NCBI RefSeq assembly: GCF_001685355.1
Contig: NZ_CP016438.1
Location: forward strand, 9,796,001-9,860,000
Direction: 5' to 3'
Length of the DNA stretch: 64,000 nucleotides
Source of the DNA: Streptomyces lincolnensis
GTDB lineage: Bacteria > Actinomycetota > Actinomycetes > Streptomycetales > Streptomycetaceae
The first letter of the stretch is position 1, and every line of letters starts with the position of its first letter. Positions 41,477-49,788 of this stretch are shown in pieces. The translations under genes were made by a program, and so were the position numbers. A model generated the notes under the pieces. The model worked only from the letters and a program-made list of their open reading frames with translations. It ran no database searches and was not told the DNA's origin.

Positions 41477-43066
41477 ATGACGGAACCAAATCTCCGGATA
41501 CGCGGGTTGAGCAAGTCCTTCGGCGGCGTCAGAGCCCTGGACGGCGTGGATCTCACCGTCCCGGCCGGTCAGGTGCACGCTCTCCTCGGCCACAACGGCG
41601 CCGGCAAGTCCACCTTGATCAAGTGCCTGGGCGGCGCCTTTCCGCCGGACGCGGGCACGATCGAAGTGGGTGGGATCTCCCATGCGCGTCTGAGTCCGCG
41701 CGAGTCGATCGCCGCGGGCGTGGCGATCATCTTCCAGTCGCTCAGCGTCGTCGACTCGCTGACGGTGGCGGAGAACATCTTCCTCGGCCAGGAGTGGACC
41801 CGGTACGGCACCGTTCACCGCCGCGCCCAGGAGGAAGTGGCGGCCGGTCTGCTGGAGCGGGTCGCGGCGAGCTGTTCGCCGCGTGACCGGGTGGCTGAAC
41901 TGCCCATGGGGCAAAGGCAGTTGGTGGAGATCGCCAAGGCCCTCAGCCGCAGCGCCTCGGTGCTGGTCCTGGACGAACCCACCGCCGCCCTCTCCGGGGC
42001 CGAGACCGGCGCCCTGGCCGAACGGGTCGAGGACCTGCGCACCCAGGGTCTGGCCATCGTCTACGTCACCCATCTCCTCGCCGAGGTGGAACGGCTGGCG
42101 GACGCTGTGACGGTGTTGCGTGACGGCAGGGTCGCCCACCACTCGACAGTGTCGGGGTACACACGCAGTGAGTTGGTCGACGTCATTGCCGGTCGACCGG
42201 AACCCGTTGCGAGCGGCCCGGCAGTAGACAAGACAGCCGACAACCTCGGGACGACCGGCGGTGCCGTGGCTGGGACCGCCACCGGCACCCCGGCTCCGCG
42301 TGCCCCCCGGCTCACCGCGGACGGGTTCCGTGGCCCCGGGTTCGGTCCCGTCGAGATCGGCGTCGGCGAGGGCGAGATCGTCGGACTGTACGGCCTGATC
42401 GGCTCAGGTCGCACGCGCATCCTGGAGACCCTCTTCGGCGGGCGCCGGGCCTCGGGCGGCACGGTGCGGGTGGGGGAGCAGGTCGTCACACCCGCACGTC
42501 CCGCGGACGCGCTGGCCGCGGGGATCGCCCTCGTGCCGGCGGACCGGCGCAGACAGGGTCTGTTCCCTGTGCTGAGCGCCCAGGACAACGCGCTCCTGCC
42601 GACGATCCGTCCGCTCGCCCGGTGCGGGCTACGCGCACTGGGCGCCGAACGGCGGGTCTTCGACGCGATGTCCCAGGCGGTCGGGCTGCGCCCCGCCCGG
42701 CCGCGACTGCCGGCGGCCGCCTTCTCCGGCGGCAACCAGCAGAAGCTCGTCCTGGGCCGGTGGATCAACGAGGCTCGCAGCGTCGACGTGCTGCTCCTCG
42801 ACGAGCCCACCCAGGGTGTCGACGTCGGCGCCCGGCAGGAGATCTATCAGATCGTCTCGGCGCTCGCCGAACAGCGGGGTACAGCCGTGCTGTTCGCCTC
42901 CAGCGACCCGGAGGAGGTCGTCGCGCTCGCCCACCGCTGTCTGATCGTCTCCGCAGGCCGCATCGTGGGCGAACTGAAAGGCGGCGAACTCACCGAAACC
43001 GCCCTGCTGTCGGCCGTCCACGACGCCGACGACACCGCCTCCACGACCTCGGAAGGAGCGGCATGA
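41477..43066 (+). CDS. RbsA-like tandem ABC ATPase
   Basis: 529 aa with two nucleotide-binding domains. Domain 1 has a full Walker A (LLGHNGAGKSTLIKCLGG), signature LPMGQRQLVEIAKAL and Walker B VLVLDEPTAAL. Domain 2 has the degenerate P-loop usual in RbsA (GLIGSGRTRILETLFGG) but keeps SGGNQQKLVLGRWI and LLLDEPTQGVDVG. It energises uptake with the permease and lipoprotein encoded next to it. It starts 9 nt after the lipoprotein gene. Confidence 0.93.
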   Translation: MTEPNLRIRGLSKSFGGVRALDGVDLTVPAGQVHALLGHNGAGKSTLIKCLGGAFPPDAGTIEVGGISHARLSPRESIAAGVAIIFQSLSVVDSLTVAENIFLGQEWTRYGTVHRRAQEEVAAGLLERVAASCSPRDRVAELPMGQRQLVEIAKALSRSASVLVLDEPTAALSGAETGALAERVEDLRTQGLAIVYVTHLLAEVERLADAVTVLRDGRVAHHSTVSGYTRSELVDVIAGRPEPVASGPAVDKTADNLGTTGGAVAGTATGTPAPRAPRLTADGFRGPGFGPVEIGVGEGEIVGLYGLIGSGRTRILETLFGGRRASGGTVRVGEQVVTPARPADALAAGIALVPADRRRQGLFPVLSAQDNALLPTIRPLARCGLRALGAERRVFDAMSQAVGLRPARPRLPAAAFSGGNQQKLVLGRWINEARSVDVLLLDEPTQGVDVGARQEIYQIVSALAEQRGTAVLFASSDPEEVVALAHRCLIVSAGRIVGELKGGELTETALLSAVHDADDTASTTSEGAA

Positions 43067-44061
43067 CCACCGCGACCACGGCCCCGACCAACCGCCTGAC
43101 ACCGGGCCCGCGCGCCCTGGCCGGAGGTGGCCTGAACTCGGTGCGGCGCAATCCCCTGCTCGTCGTCCTCGCCCTCATGGTTCTGGTCTTCCAGCTGACG
43201 ACCGGCAGTTTCCTCGACCCCGGCAACCTGCGCGGGATCGCCATCGACGCGGCCACCCTCGCCATTGTGGCCGTGCCATTGGCTTTGCTGGTCATCAGCG
43301 GCTACCTCGACCTCTCGGTCGGCTCCACGCTCGCCGTCGGCGGACTCGTGGCCGGCTGGCTCGCCGGACAGCAGCACCAGTCGCCCGTCGTCGCCGTGCT
43401 CGGCGCGCTGGCCGTGGGTGCGGCGGTGGGCGCTGTGAACGGCATCCTGTGCTGCTACCTGGGGCTGTCCGCCTTCATCGTGACGCTGGGCATGCTGACA
43501 GCGGTGCGCGGACTGGCACAGCAGCTCTTCCCGCTGCCGCTGAGCAGCTTCGGGTCCGGGTTCGCCTGGCTCGGTGGATCGAGGATCGCCGGGATCGACG
43601 CGCCGGTCCTCATCGCCGCGCTCGTCCTGGTGGCGGGCGCACTGTTCCTGGCGCTCACCCCGGCCGGGCGGCACGTCTTCGCCATCGGCGTCAACCGGGA
43701 GGCCGCCCACCTCTCCGGCATCAATATCCGCCGGACGCCCTTCGCGCTGTTCGTCGCCACGGGCGTGGCGGCGGCCCTTGCCGGGGCGGTCAAGGCGTCG
43801 GTGCTGGACAGCGTGGTCGCAGGGACCTCGGGCGCGGGTTTCGAACTGACCGTACTCACCGCCGTACTACTGGGTGGCGTCGCGCTCACCGGTGGCTCCG
43901 GTTCCGTCTTCGGTGTGCTGCTCGGCGTGCTCTTCCTGGGGTGTCTGCAGAACGGACTGACACTGCTGAGCGTGCCGACGTTCTGGCAGCAGATGGCCCA
44001 GGGCACCGCCCTGGTGGCAGGCGCGGCACTCGCCTACTTCGGCCCGCGGCTGACGCGGTGA
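43063..44061 (+). CDS. RbsC-like ABC permease
   Basis: 332 aa, 8-10 hydrophobic segments, with the family block ISGYLDLSVGSTLAVGGLVA and the coupling-helix region FAIGVNREAAHLSGINIRRT. The ATG overlaps the ATPase stop (ATGA), showing tight coupling. One permease gene serves as a homodimer in this family. Confidence 0.93.
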   Translation: MTTATTAPTNRLTPGPRALAGGGLNSVRRNPLLVVLALMVLVFQLTTGSFLDPGNLRGIAIDAATLAIVAVPLALLVISGYLDLSVGSTLAVGGLVAGWLAGQQHQSPVVAVLGALAVGAAVGAVNGILCCYLGLSAFIVTLGMLTAVRGLAQQLFPLPLSSFGSGFAWLGGSRIAGIDAPVLIAALVLVAGALFLALTPAGRHVFAIGVNREAAHLSGINIRRTPFALFVATGVAAALAGAVKASVLDSVVAGTSGAGFELTVLTAVLLGGVALTGGSGSVFGVLLGVLFLGCLQNGLTLLSVPTFWQQMAQGTALVAGAALAYFGPRLTR

Positions 44062-44083
44062 CCCCCACTCCGAGAGGACTCAC

Positions 44084-45781
44084 GTGAACGACAACGCCCC
44101 CTCCCTCATCCTGACCGGCGGTCAGGTCCTCACCGTGGACGACGACTTCGGCGTGGCCGAGGGCGTGGCCGTACGCGGCCGGGACATCGTCGCCGTCGGC
44201 AGCGACGCCGAGATGCGCGCCATGGCAGGACCCGGCACCCGGGTCGTCGAACTCGACGGCCGTACCGTCCTGCCGGGCATCAACGACTCCCACCTGCACG
44301 GAGCCGCGTACGGCATGACGAAGCCGCCGTTCGCCCTGGACGTCGGCCACCCCTCGGTCGGGTCGATCGCCGACATCGCCACTGCCGTGGAGCGGGCGGC
44401 CGGCGCGGCCCGGCCCGGCGAGTGGATCATCGGACTGGGCTGGGACGCCGGGTATCTGGCGGAGTGCCTGGCCGATCCGCAGCGCTTCCCGCACCGCCGG
44501 GACCTGGACGCGGTCGCACCGCGGAACCCGGTCTGTCTGACCCACTTCTCCTCGCATCTCGTGTGGGTCAACAGCGCCGCTTTGCGCCTGTGCGGCATCG
44601 ACGCGGCAAGCGTGCCGCCCCCCGGCGGCGTCATCGACACCGACTCCGCAAGGGAACCCACCGGCATCCTTCGCGAGGCCGCCCAGGAACTCGTACAAGC
44701 CGAACTGCCTTCGCCCGACGCCGGTCAACGCCGTCGGGCCATCCAGGGTGTGGTGCGTGAACTCCACTCACGCGGCATCACCAGCTACACCGAACCGGGC
44801 CTCGGCCCGGGCGGGGCCACGTCCCTCTTCGGTGGGCTCAGCACCGACAACTGGACCGCCTACGCCGACCTCGCCGCGAGCGGCGAACTCCACTCCCGGG
44901 TCAGCGTCCTGCTGCTGCCCGCGCCGATCGGCGGCTCGGCCGACGACGTGCGCAGGGGTCTGGCCGAGCTGCGGCGCCCCAAGTCCCCGGACCCACGCCT
45001 CCTGAACGCCATCGGTGTCAAGATCTTCGCCGACGGGGTGCCGCCCAACCGCACGGCCTGGATGAGCGAGCCGTACGCCGACGGCGGCAACGGCGCGCTG
45101 TGCGTGCATGGAGACACCCCCGGGCTCCGGAGCGACGAGTTGTCCGAGATGATCCGCGTCGCCCACGAGGCGGGCTTTCAACTCGGCGTGCACGTGACCG
45201 GTGACCTGGCCATCGACACGGTGGTCGACGCCTTCCTCGCGGCGAACGCGGTTGCACCGCGCCCGGATGCCCGCCACTACGTCATCCACGGCGACTTCGT
45301 CGGCGCGGCCAGCCTCGCGAGGCTCGCCGCGCACGGCTACGGCGTCAACATGAACCCCGCCATCAAGTGGACCATCTCCGACCTGATGGACGAGGTCGTC
45401 GGCCCCGACCGCTCCGCCTACCAGTGGCCCGTACGGTCCGCCGTCGAGGCCGGAGTCACGGTCTGCGCCAGCTCCGACGCACCGATCACCGAGCCCGACT
45501 GGCGGCAGGGAGTGGCCGCGATGATGCTGCGGGAGTCGAAGGCCAGCGGTCGGCCGAGCGGGCCCGAGCAATGCGTGTCGCTCGCCGAGGCCGTGCGCGC
45601 CTACACGATCAATCCGGCCCGTCAGGACTTCGCCGAGGACTTCAAGGGGTCCATCGAGGTCGGCAAGGTCGCGGACCTGTGCGTACTGGACCGCCCGCTG
45701 CTGGACCTGGACCCGCACTCGATCACGGACACAGAGGTGGACCTGACGGTATTCGACGGGCGCGTCGTTCACGAGCGCTGA
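44084..45781 (+). CDS. YtcJ/NfdA-type metal-dependent amidohydrolase
   Basis: 565 aa, amidohydrolase superfamily. The first metal site is VLPGINDSHLHGAAYG, the carboxylated-Lys region is AIGVKIFADGVPPNRTAWM, then QLGVHVTGDLAIDTVVDAFL (His), YVIHGDFVG (His) and VCASSDAPITEPDWRQGV (Asp). The size and order fit N-substituted formamide deformylase and YtcJ. Such enzymes release primary amines, which would suit the amine pathway nearby, but the substrate is unknown. It begins with GTG 44084 behind GAGAGGA, 22 nt after the permease. Confidence 0.88.
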   Translation: MNDNAPSLILTGGQVLTVDDDFGVAEGVAVRGRDIVAVGSDAEMRAMAGPGTRVVELDGRTVLPGINDSHLHGAAYGMTKPPFALDVGHPSVGSIADIATAVERAAGAARPGEWIIGLGWDAGYLAECLADPQRFPHRRDLDAVAPRNPVCLTHFSSHLVWVNSAALRLCGIDAASVPPPGGVIDTDSAREPTGILREAAQELVQAELPSPDAGQRRRAIQGVVRELHSRGITSYTEPGLGPGGATSLFGGLSTDNWTAYADLAASGELHSRVSVLLLPAPIGGSADDVRRGLAELRRPKSPDPRLLNAIGVKIFADGVPPNRTAWMSEPYADGGNGALCVHGDTPGLRSDELSEMIRVAHEAGFQLGVHVTGDLAIDTVVDAFLAANAVAPRPDARHYVIHGDFVGAASLARLAAHGYGVNMNPAIKWTISDLMDEVVGPDRSAYQWPVRSAVEAGVTVCASSDAPITEPDWRQGVAAMMLRESKASGRPSGPEQCVSLAEAVRAYTINPARQDFAEDFKGSIEVGKVADLCVLDRPLLDLDPHSITDTEVDLTVFDGRVVHER

Positions 45782-45815
45782 TCTCCGCGGATCCGGCTGC
45801 CCGCCCCCTCAACAT

Positions 45816-45836
45816 GTTTGGGGTCAAAAGATATGC
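45816..45836 (+). promoter_or_regulatory. Operator GTTTGGGGTCAAAA with adjacent GATATGC
   Basis: A cluster-family palindrome (arms GTTTG / CAAAA) sits 45 nt before the GTG of LLM oxidoreductase C. The sequence GTTTG-N6-AA-N-GATATGC is shared with 40226-40246, and TATGCT may be the -10. Confidence 0.6.
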
Positions 45837-45874
45837 TGGCCTTCTACGGCCGACGCAAGCGAAGGATGCTCACT

Positions 45875-46816
45875 GTGATCGACACACCCCGCATGCTGCT
45901 GGTCCTGAGCGAGAACTGGACCCTGACCGGCGGCCGGGCCGACCTGCCCGCCGTCGTACGGTGGGCCCGCGAGGCCGAGGACGCCGGCTTCGACTCCGTC
46001 ATGGTCAGCGAGCACGTCGTGCTGGGCCCCGACGCGGCCGCCGACGGCATCATGGGCAACCCTCGCGACTACGCCCTCCCGGGGAACCAGGACCCGTACA
46101 CCCCCTGGCCGAACTCGCTGCTCCTGCTGTCCGCCATCGCCTCCGTCACCGAACGCCTGCGCCTGGCCGCCGCCGCGGTGCTGGCACCCCTGCGCCATCC
46201 TCTCCTCATGGCCCGCGAACTGGGCACTCTCGATCTGATCAGCGAGGGACGGCTGCTGGTGCAGCCGACGGTCAGCTGGAGCAAGGACGAGTACGACGCC
46301 CTCGGCGTCCCCTTCGGCAGACGAGGGCGGCTGCTCGACGAGCACCTCGACGTCTGGGCGAAGGCCTGGGGACCATCCCCGATCTCCCATGAGAGCGAGC
46401 ACTACCCGTTCCGGGACGTCTACTTCGAGCCCAAGGCCTTCCGGCCCGAGGGTCCGAGGCTGTGGTTCGGCGGTCAGCGCCTCAACGGCCCCGTCCTGCG
46501 CCGGCTCGTGCAGTACGGTCACGGCTTCCATCCGCTGGGCCGACCGACGCCGCAGGACATGCAGGTGCTCAAGGACGCCATGGCCGCGGCAGGCCGGGAC
46601 GTCGCCGAGATGGAGATGATCGGCGGTACCCAGGCCGTGTTTCCCGACGACCACTCCACGGCGGACCTCGGCGCGGCGCTCGCGAGCATCCCGGAACAGC
46701 TGGAACAGGGCTTCACGACGTTCTGCATCAAGCCGAACCAGTTCATCGACGACCCGGACGCGATCGGCGCGTTCTGCCGTGACGTGATGCGCCGCGTGAA
46801 CGCCCTGACTGCTTGA
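45875..46816 (+). CDS. LLM-class flavin-dependent oxidoreductase (C)
   Basis: 313 aa, luciferase-like. Blocks: RWAREAEDAGFDSVMVSEHV, RLRLAAAAVLAPLRHPLLMA, ELGTLDLISEGRLLVQPTVS and PRLWFGGQRLNGPVLRRLVQ. It differs clearly from the LLM enzymes at 7236 and 16957. GTG 45875 is preferred because GAAGGA lies eight bases upstream; ATG 45866 is too close. It has its own operator copy, so it is regulated with the cluster, and it may oxidise or deaminate the imported compound. It is the last intact gene before another transposase graveyard. Confidence 0.86.
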   Translation: MIDTPRMLLVLSENWTLTGGRADLPAVVRWAREAEDAGFDSVMVSEHVVLGPDAAADGIMGNPRDYALPGNQDPYTPWPNSLLLLSAIASVTERLRLAAAAVLAPLRHPLLMARELGTLDLISEGRLLVQPTVSWSKDEYDALGVPFGRRGRLLDEHLDVWAKAWGPSPISHESEHYPFRDVYFEPKAFRPEGPRLWFGGQRLNGPVLRRLVQYGHGFHPLGRPTPQDMQVLKDAMAAAGRDVAEMEMIGGTQAVFPDDHSTADLGAALASIPEQLEQGFTTFCIKPNQFIDDPDAIGAFCRDVMRRVNALTA

Positions 46817-46832
46817 TGCCGGGGGCGGGCCG

Positions 46833-47171
46833 GTGGGTTGCGCGGTGGCGCGCCGCCGCAGTGGCATCCGGGTAGCGGACCCTCACTTGATGGAAGTGAT
46901 GGCACGCCTGTGCGTTCCCCGCCGCCGTGGACGGCCCTGCACTGGGCCGGACACGGTCCTGGCCGACAAGGCGTATTCCTCCCGCGCGATCCGCGGCCAC
47001 TTGCGTAAGCGCGGTATCCGGACGGTGATCCCTGTCCCGGCCGACCAGCGACGTCACCGGCTGCGGCGGGGAAGCCTGGGCGGCAGGCCACCGGCCTTCG
47101 ACCGCGAGACCTACAAGCAGCGCGACACCGTCGAAGAAGGACACCGGCCCGGACAGTCGACAGATCGATGA
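46833..47171 (+). pseudogene. IS5-family transposase catalytic-domain fragment
   Basis: Truncated at both ends. It carries GPDTVLADKAYSSRAIRGHL, RKRGIRTVIPVPADQRRHRL and GGRPPAFDRETYKQRDTVEE, covering the second Asp and the end of the DDE domain. The catalytic Glu helix breaks off into unrelated sequence. It is inactive. Confidence 0.78.
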
Positions 47172-47199
47172 GATCGTTGTCCTACCGGGCGTCTCGGAC

Positions 47200-47430
47200 A
47201 TGGCCGCGACCAAGCGGTTCCATGTCGACCGCGGCCTCACGGTCGCGAAGAGCTTCGGCAGCAAGTACGTCGAGTTCGACGGTTCGGCGAGTCCCGTCAA
47301 GCTGTCGCTGTACGGACGCCGCGGCCTGGTCAAGGTCGCCGGAGTCCCGCCGGAGGGCAGCGGGTCCCACTGTCTGACCATCGGCGGCGGCACCGAGACC
47401 TTCACCGACCCGGCGGGTTCTTGTGGGAAC
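47200..47430 (+). pseudogene. VOC/glyoxalase-fold protein fragment
   Basis: About 75 codons resemble a glyoxalase-like domain: FHVDRGLTVAKSFGSKYVEF, then KLSLYGRRGLVKVAGVPPEG and LTIGGGTETFTDPAG. The frame then degenerates, and start and end are missing. It is a remnant next to transposase debris. Confidence 0.5.
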
Positions 47431-47714
47431 CCGCGGCGGCATTCGGGTGACTCCGTGGAACTGTCGAAGCCGCGCTCGACATGCTCGCCGACGTAGAAGT
47501 TGCGAGTACTCGATGCTGACGACGCCGCTGACTGTGTCCGTGCTGATGTCCCGGTCCATGTCCTGACCGTACGTGTGGGGCACCTGGGCATTCTGGCGAG
47601 CCTGGACGAGACGTAAGCGGCGCGGGCCGGAGCCGACGACACCCGCTGGGGCATCGTCGGCCACGTCTTCATCAAGGGGCCGCGACCCGTGCGTCGGCGA
47701 ACGCCCGCCTGTGG

Positions 47715-48131
47715 TCAGGCGTCGGGCACCATGGCGTCGCGGACGAGGGCGGTGTCCACGAACTGCTCGAAGCGGACGATCAGTCCGCCGCGGACCACGA
47801 AGTGGTGGGCGACCCGTACGTCGATCCGCTTGCCGGTGGCCTTGTTGACGGCCGTGTAGCGGGCCAGGACGACGACGTTCCCGCCGTCGACGACGTAGGT
47901 GTCGTCGTGGGCGGCCCAGCCGTCCCACTCCTTGCCCAACTGCTCCATGACGTTGGCGGTGACCCCGTCGGGGGTGCGGTAGGTGCCGGCGAGGGGGAAA
48001 CCGGCCATCTCCGTCCACTCCACGTCGGGAGCCAGGGTGGCGCGCAGGGCCGCCAGGTCTCCGGCGGCGGAGGCCAGATACTGGCGGCGTACGACGTCGG
48101 CCGGTGCGGTGGAGGTGGCGAACTCGGTCAT
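47715..48131 (-). CDS. SnoaL-like (NTF2-fold) protein
   Basis: 138 aa, alpha+beta-barrel fold. Typical start and core are VVRRQYLASAAGDLAALRAT, LAPDVEWTEMAGFPLAGTYR and VVVLARYTAVNKATGKRIDV, with HHFVVRGGLIVRFEQFVDTA at the end. Members serve as isomerases, cyclases or ligand binders. It starts 2 nt after the metallo-beta-lactamase-like stop (ATG 48131), so both form one operon with the DsbA-like gene upstream. Function unknown. Confidence 0.87.
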   Translation of the reverse strand: MTEFATSTAPADVVRRQYLASAAGDLAALRATLAPDVEWTEMAGFPLAGTYRTPDGVTANVMEQLGKEWDGWAAHDDTYVVDGGNVVVLARYTAVNKATGKRIDVRVAHHFVVRGGLIVRFEQFVDTALVRDAMVPDA

Positions 48132-48133
48132 GG

Positions 48134-48940
48134 TCAGCCCCACTTCATCTCGCCCTTGGCGACCTTCGCGCCGATCTGGGCGGCGATGACCATGCCGTTG
48201 TCGGGGTAGCGGGCGACGAGCGCCTCGGTGAGCGCCGCGCCGTCCGCGGCCTTGGCCAGCTCCTCCTCGAAGGCCACCAGGTAGTCACGGGTCGCGGCGA
48301 TGGCGGAGCTGTCGGCGGCGGTGCCGGGCAGGCGGTGGCCGGGGACGACCAGCTGCGGGTCGAGGGCGGTCATCTCGTCCAGCAGGTCGATCCAGGCCGC
48401 GCGGTCGCCGGGGGTCGCGGTGTCGGCGACCCAGACGTGCTCCTGCTGGAACAGCAGCACCCCGCCGAGGATCGCGCGCTGCTCGGCCTGCCACAGGTAG
48501 TACCGGTCCGGCAGCGCGGCCGGCGCGCCCTTGAGCTCGAAGCGGTGGCCCTCCAGGGAGAGGTCGCCGGTCAGCGGCTTCAGGTCGACCAGGCGGGTGG
48601 GCAGGTTCGGGCCGAGGGCCGCCCAGGCCTTGAGCTTGCCCTCGTAGGAGTGCTTGATGTGCTCGATGACGATGGGGGTGGCGACGAACTGCGCGTCCGG
48701 GAAGGCGTCGGCGAGGACTTCGGCGCCGAAGTAGAAGTCGGGGTCGCCGTGGGAGACGAAGACGGTGGTGAGCTTCTTGCCGGAGTCGAGGACCTCGGCG
48801 GCCAGCCGGTGGCCGTCGGCCCGGGTGAAGCCGGCGTCCACCAGCAGGGCCTCGCTCTCACCGGTGACGAGGGTGGCGGTCTTGTTCTTGCTGCCGGCGG
48901 GGAAGTCGAGGTCGAGGACCTTGAAGTCGAGCGTGCTCAT
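48134..48940 (-). CDS. Divergent metallo-beta-lactamase-fold protein
   Basis: 268 aa, MBL fold, but the metal motif is unusual. Where H-X-H-X-D-H is expected it reads VFVSHGDPDFYFG, so the second His is Asp and the last His is Phe. Later His/Asp positions (VWVADTATPGD, VVPGHRLPG) are kept. It may bind one metal or act on an atypical substrate. AGGAG precedes ATG 48940. It lies between the SnoaL-like and DsbA-like genes and is probably controlled by the MarR palindrome at 49669. Confidence 0.85.
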   Translation of the reverse strand: MSTLDFKVLDLDFPAGSKNKTATLVTGESEALLVDAGFTRADGHRLAAEVLDSGKKLTTVFVSHGDPDFYFGAEVLADAFPDAQFVATPIVIEHIKHSYEGKLKAWAALGPNLPTRLVDLKPLTGDLSLEGHRFELKGAPAALPDRYYLWQAEQRAILGGVLLFQQEHVWVADTATPGDRAAWIDLLDEMTALDPQLVVPGHRLPGTAADSSAIAATRDYLVAFEEELAKAADGAALTEALVARYPDNGMVIAAQIGAKVAKGEMKWG

Positions 48941-48999
48941 GGAAGTGCTCCTGGCTCTCGGGGAGGGGAGTGGAGTGGGAGAGGGGAGGGGGTGGAGGA

Positions 49000-49608
49000 T
49001 CAGAGGGCCGCGAGACGTCGGTCCACGTCGTCGGCGGTGGCGTGTCCGCGGGCCACGACGGTGATGTGCTCGCCATCCACGGCGAGGAGGGTGGGGAAGC
49101 CGGTGACCCCCAGCTCGGCCGCGCGGTGGAAGTCGTCCGCCGCCGTGTACGGCGCCTCGGGGCTCTCGAAGGCGGCGACCACGGCGTCGGCGTCCAGCCC
49201 GGCCTCCTGTGCGACCTTCCGGTGGGTCGCGGAGTCGGAGAGGCTCAGGCCGTCGACGTAGAAGGCGTGCTGGAGGGCGATGGCGAGCTCTGCCGCATGG
49301 TCGGGGGCGGCCTGGCGCAGCGCGGCCATGCCGCGGGCGGCGGCCTCGGAGTCCATGACGAACGACCCCTCGTCGGCGAGCCGCTGGTAGGCCTCACCGA
49401 ACGACGCCCCGGTGACCTGGCTGATCTGCTGGTTGGCGCCCTGGATGTAGCCGAAGGCGCTCATCGGCACCCGCCGCCCGCCCGTGAACAGACCGCCGGA
49501 GACGACCTCCACCGGCAGGTCGGGGTGCCGGGAAGAGACCTCCCTCAGGGTGCCGGAGAAACCGTGCGACCAGCCGCAGTAGGCGTCGAAGACGTAGGCG
49601 AGCTTCAT
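49000..49608 (-). CDS. DsbA-like thioredoxin-fold protein with a CGWS motif
   Basis: 202 aa, FrnE/DsbA type (KLAYVFDAYCGWSHGFSGTL at the start, with ELGVTGFPTLLAVDG carrying the cis-Pro near the end). The usual Cys-X-X-Cys is Cys-Gly-Trp-Ser, so only one redox thiol remains and the protein may act as a monothiol reductase, isomerase or glutathione/mycothiol-linked enzyme. No signal peptide, hence cytoplasmic. ATG 49608 follows GAGGTCC. First gene of the operon that runs into the MBL and SnoaL-like genes. Confidence 0.87.
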   Translation of the reverse strand: MKLAYVFDAYCGWSHGFSGTLREVSSRHPDLPVEVVSGGLFTGGRRVPMSAFGYIQGANQQISQVTGASFGEAYQRLADEGSFVMDSEAAARGMAALRQAAPDHAAELAIALQHAFYVDGLSLSDSATHRKVAQEAGLDADAVVAAFESPEAPYTAADDFHRAAELGVTGFPTLLAVDGEHITVVARGHATADDVDRRLAAL

Positions 49609-49668
49609 CGAGGACCTCGGAGGAACGGGGCGCCCGCCTGGTGCGGGGCACTCACCCGGAACCAACAG

Positions 49669-49686
49669 TATCTGACGTGTCAGATA
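49669..49686. promoter_or_regulatory. Operator TATCTGAC-GT-GTCAGATA
   Basis: Perfect 8-bp arms with a 2-nt spacer, 60 nt upstream of the DsbA-like start and 102 nt from the end of the adjacent MarR gene. It is a typical MarR-dimer site for the DsbA/MBL/SnoaL operon. Confidence 0.75.
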
Positions 49687-49788
49687 TTTCAATCCGGGAG
49701 GGTCCGGTCGGGTGACGTGCGTCGCTCGATGCGTCAGTGGGTCGTCAGTGGGCCGTCCGTCGGCCGTGACGTTCCGCTCGACGGCCGG

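Noticed and set aside
24185..46816. Antibiotic biosynthetic cluster (because of P450, LuxR and exporter-like genes)
   Set aside because: No PKS, NRPS, terpene, RiPP or other core enzyme; the enzyme mix is catabolic and the transporter is an importer.
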